Part shown: in pieces, positions 7,297-15,520 of the stretch
Position numbering within the stretch: position 1 is the first letter of the stretch
Layout of the letters: the number at the start of each line of letters is the position of its first letter
Origin: Neisseria animaloris
GTDB taxonomy: Bacteria > Pseudomonadota > Gammaproteobacteria > Burkholderiales > Neisseriaceae
Assembly (NCBI RefSeq): GCF_900637855.1
Contig: NZ_LR134440.1
Location: forward strand, 248,001 to 312,000
Reading direction: 5' to 3'
DNA length: 64,000 nucleotides
Translations under genes and position numbers: made by a program
Notes under the pieces: model-generated
What the model was told of the DNA's origin: nothing
What the model saw: only the letters and a program-made list of their open reading frames with translations
Database searches by the model: none

Positions 7297-10200
7297 ATGG
7301 GCGGTAAATCAGGCGGCGGCGCGCGCACCCCTTACGAAGCACCGAATACGCTAAGCTCAGCGCAAACCCTGCGCATTATCGATGCAGTCTGCGAGGGTGT
7401 CGTATACGGTTTTGCCAACGGCAATGATGCGCCGCTCAAAAGCGTGTTTTTCAACGATACGCCTGTGCAGAATGCCGACGGCAGCTACAATTTCCACGGT
7501 GTAACGGCGTATTTCCTGCGCGGCGAGCAGGATCAGGCGTATGTGCCGGGATTTGACGGAAGTGAACGTACGGTGGCGGTATCTTCGCCTGTTAAAAAAG
7601 ATACTCCGGTTGTGCGCGGCGTTTCAGACGGCCTTGTAACCCGCATCCGTGTAACGGTTGGCGTGGAGCGTAACGTATCCGTGCAGGATAACGGCGATAC
7701 CTTGCCCGCATCTACCCGATTGACTGTGGAATTGGTTGGTAACGGCGGTAAAAAAGAACAGCGCACGATTGAGTTTACCGAAAAAAGCAGCGGCGCGTAT
7801 TATCACGATGTGGTGTTCGATACCCTGCCGCCCGTGCCGTTTAACATCCGCGTCAGCCGCGTTACGCCTGACAGCAACAGCGACAAACTGGCCAACAAAA
7901 CGTTTTTTGCGTCGTATGTGGAAATTGTCGATGCCAAGCTGTGTTACCCGCATACCGCCGTCGCCGCGCTGAAAATCGATTCCGACCAATTCGGCAACCA
8001 AGTGCCGCGCCGCAATTACCTGCTCAAAGGCAAAATGGTCAAAGTGCCGGCAAACTACAACCCCGAAACCCGACAATACAGCGGTCAAACGTGGGACGGC
8101 AGTTTTAAAACGGCGTGGACGAACAACCCTGCATGGGTTTTTTACGATTTGCTCACGCAGCCGCGTTACAGCACGCTGGCGCGCCGTCTGAAAGTATCCG
8201 ATATCGACAAATGGAGCCTGTATCAGGTTGCCCGCTATTGCGATCAGATGGTGCCGGATGGTTTTGGCGGTCAAGAGCCGCGCTTTGTGTGCAATGCGTA
8301 CGTAACCAATGCCCGCCAAGCCGGAGAGTTGTTAACCGACTTGGCCAGCGTGTTTATGGGATTGCCGGTTTGGAACGGCAATCAGGTGTCTGTGGTGTTG
8401 GACAGCAACAGCGACCCCGTGGCGCAATACTCCAATAGCAATGTGGTAGACGGCCTGTTTTCATATAGCGGGGCCGGTCTGAAATCGGTACATACCGCCG
8501 TGCATGTGCAGTATCTCGATAAGTACGACGGCTACCGCGCCAAAACAGAATACATTGCCGACGACGAAGCCATCAAACGTTACGGCCTCAATATCAAGCA
8601 GGTAACGGCGTTCGGCTGCGATTCGCGCGGGCAGGCGGCGCGCTACGGGGCGTGGACGCTGCAAACCGAATTGCGCCAACAAAACACGGTCAGCTTTACG
8701 GTTGGCCGCGAGGGATTGCGCCATCTGCCCTACGATATTATCCAAGTGATGGATAACGATTATGCGGGCGCGGAATTGAGCGGGCGCGTGTCGGCGGTGG
8801 CGGGCAATACGGTAACGCTCGATCGCGAAGTGCAGGCAACGGCAGGGATGACGTTGTATATCGCGTCTGAAAACGGTGTGGTATCGGCAAAAGTGGCGGC
8901 GGCTCCTGCTAAAAACCAAGTTCGGCTGGATAAACCTTTGGCGGCGGATGCGGGTGTGGTATGGGTTTTGTCCGGCAAAGTAAAGCCGCGGCTTTATCGT
9001 GCTATCGGCATCAAAGAAAACACCGACGACGGCACTTATACCATTACCGCATTGCTGCACGACCCGCAAAAATACGGTGTGGTGGACGGTTGGGCAAATT
9101 TCGACCGGCAGCGCCACACCCTGCACAATGTGCAGCCCGAGTTAATCAACCCGAACCTGCAAACCGAAAACGGTGCGGTGGTGATTACTTGGGACAACCT
9201 TACTGCCGACGGCACGGTATTAACCTACGATATCAAGCTGTACAAAGACGGTAAAATCTACCGTCATATTCCCGATGCGGCAACGCCTGAAATCAAGCTG
9301 GAAGGCTTGCCCAACGGCGATTACCGCGCTGAAATCCGCGGCAGGAATGCCCGCGGCGTGTTATCGCAGCCGTTGACCAAAGCATGGAGTCTGAATTACG
9401 CCATTACCGGTCTGAAAACCACGCCGAAAATGATGGCGGTGCAAATAGACTGGACGCTGCCGCAAACGGTGGTAAACGATGTTGTTACCGAATTGTGGTA
9501 CGGTACCAGCAATAACCGCAATCAGGCTAAAAAGCTGGTATCGCTGCCGTATCCGCAAAACAGCTATACCGTACAAGGTGTGGCCGTATCCGACCGCTTG
9601 TGGTTTTGGGCGCGGATTGTGGATAAGGCGGGTGTGAGCGGTGAGTTTGCCGCGCCGGTATTGGGTCGCAGCGACCCAAACCCCGATCCGATTGTGAAAC
9701 AAATTGCAGGCAGCATCACCGAAAGCACGTTAAGCCGCGATTTGATTGCTTCGTGGGAGGGTAAAACGGATGCGGCGCGTAAGTTGGCTGAAGCAAACGC
9801 CGTTGCGGATGCTGCGCGGCGTGTTGCTGCTGAAGCGGCGGAGCGGTCAAGAGAAATCAGCAGAGCTTCTCAAGCGGCCGCGCAGCAGTTGACGGCAAAA
9901 GCCGCAGAAATCGGCACGCGGATCGGTGCAGTGGAAAATGTTAATTCTACTCAAGCGCAGCAGATCAGCACTGTTACTGCGGCGCACGGTCAAACCGCGG
10001 CGGGTCTTGAAGCGGAAAGACGCGCGCGCGCCGACGGAGACAGGGCGGAAGCTGCTGCTCGGAATGCGCTTGCGGCTCGGGTTGGGAATGCAGAAAGTGG
10101 TATCACGCGCCTGCAACAAACGGTTGCTGAGAAAGACCGTGGTACGGCCACGCAGCTTAACTCGATCACGGCAAGTCTGAATAATTTGGGTGGTGTGAAT

Positions 10201-11298
10201 CTGTTGGTAGATAGCGAGTACACTAAGATGGGTGCATGGAACTCGTCCAGTCAGCTATCTTCGTCGGTCTTTCGTGGTCGACGGCTTATCCGTTTATCCC
10301 CTAAATCAGATGGAGTAGCACAGATTGGTGTTGTGCAATTGGCTGAAAAAGGTCTGTCTAGGCTGGTTGCTGGAGTTCGGTACACGTTATCTTTTAACGT
10401 CCAAGGTACAGCAGGATTTTCTAGTACAGGCTTGAACTATGTGTACTTAATGCGAGAAAAAAGCGAAGGAGGTAACTACCGGCTAGAAACGATACCTATA
10501 ACGGCATCTTTATCAAATCGTGTAAAAGTAACCTTTACCGCACCATGGTCAAGTAACACCGTGCGCCTGTTGATCGGAGCCTATGGTACGTTTGCCGCCA
10601 ACGACTGGTTCGCATTTCATTCGGTCAAGTTGGAGCGCGGGTCGGTTGCTACGGACTGGTCAGCCACGCCTGATGACTTGGATGTGGCGGTGTTGGCTGT
10701 TGATGCGGCATTAAGCAATTATAAAACTGCCCAAGCTAAGAAAGAAATAGCGTGGGCGCAGGAAATTAATACGGCCAAAGCACAGATCGGAAAGGCAGCA
10801 GCAGAGGTAACTCAAATGCGGGAAACCGTAGCCACGTTAGACGGAAAAGTGCGGGCGACTTATGCGCTCAAGGTCGAAACCATTGCAGGTGGTCGTAAAG
10901 TTGCCGCGGGTTTGCAAATCGGTGTGGACGGCCAAACGGCAGACAGCCAAGTGTTGTTTTATGCCGATAAATTCGGCTTGGTTGACCCGCGCAGCAAGCA
11001 GTTGAAAACGCCGTTTGTGGTAGTGAACGACGGTGGGCGCGCCAAGGTTGCGCTCGACGGCGATATGATTGCCACCGGTATGATTCAGGGCAAGCATATT
11101 GCTGCGGGTCTGACCCTGCAATCACCGATTATCCGTGCCGGCCGGTTGGAAATGGGTACGTTTAACATGGCTGCCGATGGGTCGTTTACTTCGGCTCCCA
11201 AAGGCAATGCCGGTTTGACCATGACTAACAAACACATTTTTTTCAAAGACAGCAAGGGCCGTGTGGTAGTGGTTTTAGGTGATGTTAGAGGTACATAA
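7297..11298 (+). CDS. Host specificity / tail-tip protein J
   Basis: A 1333-residue protein starting MGGKSGGGARTPYEAPNTL, the standard N-terminus of lambda gpJ relatives. J forms the central tail tip and contacts the host receptor. Visible layout: residues 1-600 conserved hub region; about 605-800 fibronectin type III-like repeats; about 820-960 Ala-rich coiled coil; about 960-1130 a beta-sandwich-like module beginning GGVNLLVDSEYTKMG; and 1160-1333 a DUF1983-like trimerising end. The 960-1130 module is visibly more A/T-rich with different codon choice, suggesting a swapped receptor- or carbohydrate-binding domain. The receptor is unknown. Two uptake sequences lie within the gene (near 7624 and 8164). 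Confidence 0.95.
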   Translation: MGGKSGGGARTPYEAPNTLSSAQTLRIIDAVCEGVVYGFANGNDAPLKSVFFNDTPVQNADGSYNFHGVTAYFLRGEQDQAYVPGFDGSERTVAVSSPVKKDTPVVRGVSDGLVTRIRVTVGVERNVSVQDNGDTLPASTRLTVELVGNGGKKEQRTIEFTEKSSGAYYHDVVFDTLPPVPFNIRVSRVTPDSNSDKLANKTFFASYVEIVDAKLCYPHTAVAALKIDSDQFGNQVPRRNYLLKGKMVKVPANYNPETRQYSGQTWDGSFKTAWTNNPAWVFYDLLTQPRYSTLARRLKVSDIDKWSLYQVARYCDQMVPDGFGGQEPRFVCNAYVTNARQAGELLTDLASVFMGLPVWNGNQVSVVLDSNSDPVAQYSNSNVVDGLFSYSGAGLKSVHTAVHVQYLDKYDGYRAKTEYIADDEAIKRYGLNIKQVTAFGCDSRGQAARYGAWTLQTELRQQNTVSFTVGREGLRHLPYDIIQVMDNDYAGAELSGRVSAVAGNTVTLDREVQATAGMTLYIASENGVVSAKVAAAPAKNQVRLDKPLAADAGVVWVLSGKVKPRLYRAIGIKENTDDGTYTITALLHDPQKYGVVDGWANFDRQRHTLHNVQPELINPNLQTENGAVVITWDNLTADGTVLTYDIKLYKDGKIYRHIPDAATPEIKLEGLPNGDYRAEIRGRNARGVLSQPLTKAWSLNYAITGLKTTPKMMAVQIDWTLPQTVVNDVVTELWYGTSNNRNQAKKLVSLPYPQNSYTVQGVAVSDRLWFWARIVDKAGVSGEFAAPVLGRSDPNPDPIVKQIAGSITESTLSRDLIASWEGKTDAARKLAEANAVADAARRVAAEAAERSREISRASQAAAQQLTAKAAEIGTRIGAVENVNSTQAQQISTVTAAHGQTAAGLEAERRARADGDRAEAAARNALAARVGNAESGITRLQQTVAEKDRGTATQLNSITASLNNLGGVNLLVDSEYTKMGAWNSSSQLSSSVFRGRRLIRLSPKSDGVAQIGVVQLAEKGLSRLVAGVRYTLSFNVQGTAGFSSTGLNYVYLMREKSEGGNYRLETIPITASLSNRVKVTFTAPWSSNTVRLLIGAYGTFAANDWFAFHSVKLERGSVATDWSATPDDLDVAVLAVDAALSNYKTAQAKKEIAWAQEINTAKAQIGKAAAEVTQMRETVATLDGKVRATYALKVETIAGGRKVAAGLQIGVDGQTADSQVLFYADKFGLVDPRSKQLKTPFVVVNDGGRAKVALDGDMIATGMIQGKHIAAGLTLQSPIIRAGRLEMGTFNMAADGSFTSAPKGNAGLTMTNKHIFFKDSKGRVVVVLGDVRGT

Positions 11299-11648
11299 TG
11301 GATAACCAACAATATGGCCTTGTTTGTTTCGATAGCGACGGCAATATTACTGATTTTAATCTTCACTCGGTGTTGGTTGTCGAGGGTGTGTTTACTCTTG
11401 GCAACCAGCGTGCGGGTTGGGTGCCGGTGGATCAGTTATTCCCGCTGCGCACGCAGTTTCGCGGCGTGTTTATGATGCCGATTGTGCATAGTTTCAGCGG
11501 CGCGGCACCGTGGGAGTATGTAGGGGCGGTATATTGGGATAAAGGGCGGCTGTGTTGGGATATTACGAGCAACAGCCAGTTGTCTGATATACCGTGGGCG
11601 GGTGGGGCGTTTGCAGGCAGGCAGTTTTTATATGGATATTTCAACTGA
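11298..11648 (+). CDS. Uncharacterised prophage protein downstream of J
   Basis: A 116-residue protein whose ATG overlaps the J stop codon by one base (TAATG), so it is probably co-translated with J. It is rich in aromatic residues (Trp, Phe, Tyr) and has a W-x3-G-x-YWDKGRLCWDI segment. No signal peptide or membrane segment is visible and I do not recognise a family. Its position suggests a small tail-tip accessory or fibre-associated protein. The following gene starts within its last 17 bases in another frame. Confidence 0.7.
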   Translation: MDNQQYGLVCFDSDGNITDFNLHSVLVVEGVFTLGNQRAGWVPVDQLFPLRTQFRGVFMMPIVHSFSGAAPWEYVGAVYWDKGRLCWDITSNSQLSDIPWAGGAFAGRQFLYGYFN

Positions 11649-13521
11649 CGAATACGGCTTGGCGATTTACGGTGAAACCGGCCTTAATGTGCTGGGCGCA
11701 AATTTGTTGTCGCCTAAATTGGTAGGCCGTCTGAAATTACGACAAAAGCAGTTGGGGCAATTGTTTGTGGTGACTGCCGACGGTAAAGAATTGCCGTCTA
11801 ATGATAGCAGTCGCAATTTATCGCTTGATGATTTGCGCGGCGCGGGAATGGAAAATGCCTACAACACCCGGCAAAGTACCAAACCCAGAGATGTCGAAGA
11901 AATTGCCGAAGTGCGGACGGAGGCTACCCACCGTTATCAGTTTTCGTTGTACGGATGCAGCGTATCTGGCGCGCCGTTGTTGCCTGCCGTCATTCACGGT
12001 TGGGGTGGCGGATTCGACCGCAAAAAACTTGAAATGGCCGAATTATTGGTTAAATCCGTAGTTTCAGGTGTGGACTTGCAGATGGCGCGGGCATTAAAAG
12101 CGGGGCAGGAACATTGGCGGAAAAACGGTTACAACGGTATGGGCGATGCCTTGTCTATGTCGGCCGCTTTGGATATGCAGACAGGTTTGCCGGTAACGGT
12201 AACGTTTCGCAGTACCGCTACCGCGGCGGGCGACCGGCACGGGTTCGGCGGGGTATCGGTTGTCGGAGGGTTGTTGTATGTCGAAATGACACCGTTTACC
12301 GAGATGGATATTTGCTTTTACGAAACGGTGGGTATTCCGTGGGAATACTTTGAAAAGTGTTCCACTCTGAATCATGCCCCGCGTTTCGGTATTGCGTGCT
12401 ATACGTTTGACCCGCCTACGATGAAATACGCCCAACCTGCCACCGATCCGGCAGAATTGTTTGGTAAAGCGCAAAAATTTACCGGTTTGAATATGGGTAG
12501 TATCGTTCGCGGTGAATATTTTTTCGCGCCTAATCTTAATAACACACTGGTTGGTTTGCAGGCGGGATTGGATGCGCAGGATTCTTCGGCGCGCCGCAAA
12601 CTGGCTTTGTTTTTAGAGGGTGATGCGGTGGCGGAACTCAAATACGAAAAATACAGCAATGCCGGCTTGAGGCTCCGGTTGATCACTAACTTGGATGCCA
12701 CCAAAAAAGGCCAGCAGGTATCCAGCCGTGCATCTGGGTTTCCAAACGGGATTGTTTACACTATTCGCGCTGGGCATGATTACGCCAAAGTCCACAGCAT
12801 GTTGCAACACGGCTGCTTGACGGCGGGGTTAAGCGGCGGCGGAGTATTAAATGCTTTGGGCAATGTCGGTGCATATAGTGCGTTCGAGCGGTCGTTTGCC
12901 AATCGCCCGCGGAATGTGCGCCCGCCGAGTATCCCCGATGATTACAACGGCGCGCCGTGGAATCCCGGTTACACGCTGCGTCGTTCGGGATTGGATCATC
13001 TGCCCGGTATGGATTACTACACGCCGATACTCAAGCAGTCGCCGCAAGCGGCGTTGGGGAATCCGACGCTGTTGGATGAAATCAACAAGTTTATTTACAA
13101 CAAGACTTGGAAAATCCAACGTTGGTTTAGCATTATCTTTAAGATGGACGATGTGGTTGGCACGCTGCCCAACGCGAACTATTCTCCTGAAGAAGCCAAA
13201 CGGCGGCAGGAAGCATTGCAGGAATACCGGCAGGAATTGGATACGGCTGAGGCGTTGGCCGAGTTGAACGGCACGGCTGCGGAGGCGGAATACAAACGTA
13301 TCCAAAACGAATTATCGCAGCGTTTGGGGTTGTTGGAATTAATCGACAACGTACTGGATGATACCGAGCGGCGTATTGCCGATTTGTTGCCGTTTTGGGG
13401 CGGTATGGGCCACCGCCACAGTAACGACAAGTTGGAACTTTTTAACCGGCAATTGGGTGCGCCGACCGGCACCCCTGAATATTTGCCTGAAAACTGGCTG
13501 ATGTGTCGCAGCCCCGATTAA
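11632..13521 (+). CDS. Large uncharacterised tail-associated protein
   Basis: A 629-residue protein from ATG 11632 (a GTG at 11602 is in frame but lies deep in the preceding gene). I do not recognise a family. The N-terminal part opens MDISTDEYGLAIYGETGLNV, with repeated beta-type patterns to about residue 330. A Gly-rich turn region follows (LSGGGVLNALGNVGAYSAF, about residue 400), and residues about 500-590 are predicted coiled coil (EAKRRQEALQEYRQELD). The C-terminus contains FWGGMGHRHSNDKLELFNRQ. Its place after J and before lysis genes is where siphoviruses keep side fibres or adhesion accessories. An uptake sequence occurs at about 11728 and a hairpin terminator follows the stop. Confidence 0.75.
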   Translation: MDISTDEYGLAIYGETGLNVLGANLLSPKLVGRLKLRQKQLGQLFVVTADGKELPSNDSSRNLSLDDLRGAGMENAYNTRQSTKPRDVEEIAEVRTEATHRYQFSLYGCSVSGAPLLPAVIHGWGGGFDRKKLEMAELLVKSVVSGVDLQMARALKAGQEHWRKNGYNGMGDALSMSAALDMQTGLPVTVTFRSTATAAGDRHGFGGVSVVGGLLYVEMTPFTEMDICFYETVGIPWEYFEKCSTLNHAPRFGIACYTFDPPTMKYAQPATDPAELFGKAQKFTGLNMGSIVRGEYFFAPNLNNTLVGLQAGLDAQDSSARRKLALFLEGDAVAELKYEKYSNAGLRLRLITNLDATKKGQQVSSRASGFPNGIVYTIRAGHDYAKVHSMLQHGCLTAGLSGGGVLNALGNVGAYSAFERSFANRPRNVRPPSIPDDYNGAPWNPGYTLRRSGLDHLPGMDYYTPILKQSPQAALGNPTLLDEINKFIYNKTWKIQRWFSIIFKMDDVVGTLPNANYSPEEAKRRQEALQEYRQELDTAEALAELNGTAAEAEYKRIQNELSQRLGLLELIDNVLDDTERRIADLLPFWGGMGHRHSNDKLELFNRQLGAPTGTPEYLPENWLMCRSPD

Positions 13522-13522
13522 C

Positions 13523-13553
13523 CGCCGTCTTTTCAGACGGCCTTTCTTTTTTT
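13523..13553 (+). terminator. Terminator after the tail-accessory gene
   Basis: GCCGTCT (13524-13530) pairs with AGACGGC (13535-13541) around TTTC, followed by an 11-base pyrimidine run of almost all T. Only the right arm belongs to a full uptake sequence. Confidence 0.7.
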
Positions 13554-13564
13554 AGGAAAAAAAC

Positions 13565-13927
13565 ATGTCTAAGCAAAATCAAATTGCAGTAGGTATCAAA
13601 CACCATATTATCGACCAAGATACCGGCGTACCAACACAATTTCACACAGTCAGTATGCTGGCGGTCGACTTCGATAACGGCGTGCACAGCGTTACCGTCA
13701 ACCATTATTTTTCACAGGATTTGTTTGATCTAGGCAAGAAACCGTTCCGCGCTTCCCGCTATGAGCTTTACGGCACGCCGCCGCGAGGCGGGGATATTGT
13801 AGATTGGGCATTGAAAAGTATTGTTGCGCCGATTTCAGACGGGGCGGTTGATGTGTACGGCCAGCCGTTGCAGGCCAACGACTTCACGGGCGCGGAATTG
13901 GTCTACCGTGATTTTCCGGAGCAGTAA
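13565..13927 (+). CDS. Uncharacterised prophage protein between tail and lysis genes
   Basis: A 120-residue soluble protein with a good ribosome site (TAGGAAAAAAAC before ATG 13565). It opens MSKQNQIAVGIKHHIIDQDTG and contains no Cys or membrane segment. No family is recognised. It is bracketed by two terminators (13523-13553 and 13970-13996), so it may form its own transcription unit. By position it could be a tail-fibre assembly factor or a morphogenesis accessory, but nothing in the sequence proves that. Confidence 0.65.
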   Translation: MSKQNQIAVGIKHHIIDQDTGVPTQFHTVSMLAVDFDNGVHSVTVNHYFSQDLFDLGKKPFRASRYELYGTPPRGGDIVDWALKSIVAPISDGAVDVYGQPLQANDFTGAELVYRDFPEQ

Positions 13928-13969
13928 TAATATTTGAATATGCCGCAGAATTTCAAAAGACGGTTTGTT

Positions 13970-13996
13970 CCCCGTGTCCATGCGGGGATTTTTTTT
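13970..13996 (+). terminator. Terminator upstream of the lysis cassette
   Basis: CCCCG (13970-13974) pairs with CGGGG (13983-13987), followed by an eight-T run (13989-13996). It ends the preceding 120-residue gene and lies just before the holin ribosome site. Confidence 0.65.
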
Positions 13997-14009
13997 GTGG
14001 AGTGAAAAC

Positions 14010-14291
14010 GTGATTAAGCAAGTAGCAGGCCACACAGTAAGCGGTCAAACAGGGAGTGGCATCAGCGTTACCGGTGCCGCCACAACGGTAGCTGGATTTT
14101 TAGCAGATATACCGTGGGTAACGGTAGTCGGCATGATGGTGGCGGTGTTCGGATTTTTAATAAATGCATATTTTGGCTGGCGTAAAGATCAGCGTGAGGC
14201 GCGGGAGTTTGTTTTGAAGGAGCAGGTCTATAAAAGCCAGATTAGGCATTGCGAGTGCAAAGACGGGGGAAAAGATGCAGAACAAAACTAA
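14010..14291 (+). CDS. Putative phage holin
   Basis: A 93-residue protein from GTG 14010, chosen because GTGGAGTG lies 6-13 bases upstream; the frame extends to 13965 but would start inside the terminator hairpin. Residues about 20-55 form one long or two short membrane segments (TTVAGFLADIPWVTVVGMMV and following), ending at the WRKDQRE charge boundary. The C-terminal tail is highly charged. This topology and the position directly before the endolysin, with a 17-base overlap, fit a small holin. The family cannot be set by eye. Confidence 0.75.
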   Translation: MIKQVAGHTVSGQTGSGISVTGAATTVAGFLADIPWVTVVGMMVAVFGFLINAYFGWRKDQREAREFVLKEQVYKSQIRHCECKDGGKDAEQN

Positions 14292-14784
14292 AATCTGGGT
14301 TGGAGGGATGGCTGCTTCGGCGGCCTTTTTTGCCGCCTTGATACAGCATGAGGGGTTCCGTAGCAAGCCTTATCTTGATTCCGTGGGCGTGCCGACGATT
14401 GGTATCGGCAGCACCGTTTATCCTGATGGCCGAAAAGTAAAACTCACTGACCCTGCCATCACTAAGAAACAGGCAATTGCGTATGCCAAACATCATTCCG
14501 GCAAAGATGAAAATAAATTCCGTGCGTTGCTTGCCGGTGTCAAATTGAGCCAAGCTGAATATGATGTTTATTTGGATTTCGCATACAACTTTGGCATACA
14601 CACTTTTGCGAAATCTTCGATGCTCCGCAATCTGAAGTACGGTGATTATAAGGCCGCCTGCCGGTCGTTATTAAAGTACAAGTTCGCCGGTGGTCGTGAT
14701 TGCAGTGTACGTAAAAACAACTGTATCGGCGTGTGGAATCGCCAGCTTGACCGGTACAACAAGTGCATGGCGGCCAACCAATGA
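14275..14784 (+). CDS. Phage endolysin, T4-type lysozyme (GH24), probable SAR endolysin
   Basis: A 169-residue muralytic enzyme. The catalytic triad spacing Glu26-x8-Asp35-x5-Thr41 (HEGFRSKPYLDSVGVPTIG) matches the T4/P21 lysozyme family that cleaves the MurNAc-GlcNAc bond. An N-terminal hydrophobic segment at residues 8-23 rich in Ala/Gly/Phe, without a cleavage site, indicates a signal-arrest-release (SAR) endolysin held in the membrane until depolarisation. The holin would then be a pinholin-type partner, which is an inference. ATG 14275 follows GGGGGAAAAG. The stop overlaps the next start as ATGA. Confidence 0.92.
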   Translation: MQNKTKIWVGGMAASAAFFAALIQHEGFRSKPYLDSVGVPTIGIGSTVYPDGRKVKLTDPAITKKQAIAYAKHHSGKDENKFRALLAGVKLSQAEYDVYLDFAYNFGIHTFAKSSMLRNLKYGDYKAACRSLLKYKFAGGRDCSVRKNNCIGVWNRQLDRYNKCMAANQ

Positions 14785-14933
14785 CGCATGAACAGCAGTT
14801 TTATTATGAGAAATTGCAAGAGGCAATCAAGCGGCGGGAAGAAGCAAGGGAAGCGGGCGATTACAAAGCCTTTTCCCTTGCGGAAACCGATGTATCGAAT
14901 TATCAAACAATGTTGGAAAGGGCGAAAGCATGA
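14781..14933 (+). CDS. Small 50-residue lysis-cassette ORF
   Basis: An ATGA overlap with the endolysin stop at 14781-14784 and another ATGA overlap with the Rz start at 14930-14933 tie this short frame tightly into the operon. The 50-residue product (MTHEQQFYYEKLQEAIKRRE...) is highly charged and helical, with heptad-like spacing, and has no signal or membrane segment. I do not recognise a family. Coding is supported by the two exact overlaps rather than by similarity. Confidence 0.65.
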   Translation: MTHEQQFYYEKLQEAIKRREEAREAGDYKAFSLAETDVSNYQTMLERAKA

Positions 14934-15325
14934 CCTTTTTTGCAGGAGTGTGGGCATGGCTGATCGGCGCATTGCCTACGATAAAAAAATACTGGCAGAC
15001 AATTGCCGTTTTGATTGTGGTGGCGTTGTTGGCTTGGTTTTGGTTTGATGGCAATCAAGCGGCATATCAAAAGGGCTATAACGATGCCACGGCCAAAATC
15101 AGCCTTGAAATCGCCGAAAGCGTGAAGAAAAACGCTGAAAAAGCGCATGAATCCAGCGCGGAGTATCAAGACACCCGCGCCGAACAAGTGGAAAAAGAAA
15201 GGGTACGATATGTCAAAGTCAAACAAATTATCAAACAGCCTGTGTATGTTAACCGCTGTTTTGATGATGTCGGCATGCAAGTCGTCAACGATTCCGCCGA
15301 TGAATACCAACCCGCCGCCCGCTGA
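14930..15325 (+). CDS. Inner-membrane spanin (Rz-like)
   Basis: A 131-residue protein with one N-terminal membrane segment (about residues 22-42, TIAVLIVVALLAWFWF) followed by a periplasmic Lys/Glu/Ala-rich helical region. This is the type II membrane topology of Rz i-spanins. Spanins join inner and outer membranes and disrupt the outer membrane at the end of lysis. The partner o-spanin is encoded within and beyond its 3' end in another frame, the classic nested Rz/Rz1 layout. Confidence 0.85.
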   Translation: MTFFAGVWAWLIGALPTIKKYWQTIAVLIVVALLAWFWFDGNQAAYQKGYNDATAKISLEIAESVKKNAEKAHESSAEYQDTRAEQVEKERVRYVKVKQIIKQPVYVNRCFDDVGMQVVNDSADEYQPAAR

Positions 15326-15467
15326 TATAGCGCAGCCTTGCCCGAAAATCCCGCACCTTTCAGGCGACACAGGCGAGGATATTTTGCCGTATATTTTGCA
15401 ATTGCACAGCCAATACAAGGACTGCGCTGCGCGGCACAAGGCATTGGTCAAAGCGTGGCCGAAATGA
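15210..15467 (+). CDS. Outer-membrane spanin lipoprotein (Rz1-like), nested in Rz
   Basis: An 85-residue frame from ATG 15210, in the +1 register relative to Rz, overlapping its last 116 bases and extending past its stop. It has a lipoprotein signal with lipobox LMMSAC (acylated Cys23), then a Pro-rich stretch (STIPPMNTNPPPADIAQPCP), the hallmark of Rz1-type o-spanins. A longer start at 15147 would lack a signal peptide and is rejected. It ends shortly before a hairpin that separates it from the convergent integrase. Confidence 0.85.
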   Translation: MSKSNKLSNSLCMLTAVLMMSACKSSTIPPMNTNPPPADIAQPCPKIPHLSGDTGEDILPYILQLHSQYKDCAARHKALVKAWPK

Positions 15468-15473
15468 TGAAAA

Positions 15474-15520
15474 GTCGTCTGAAACCATCTTAACCTAATG
15501 GTTAAAATGGTTCAGACGGC
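15474..15520. terminator. Bidirectional hairpin between lysis genes and integrase
   Basis: An outer stem joins GTCGTCTGAAACCAT (15474-15488) to ATGGTTCAGACGGC (15507-15520) with one bulge and one G-T pair. An inner TTAACC/GGTTAA stem closes a TAAT loop. The left arm is a variant uptake sequence (GTCGTCTGAA); the right arm is canonical and encodes the last codons of the integrase on the minus strand. Confidence 0.7.
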
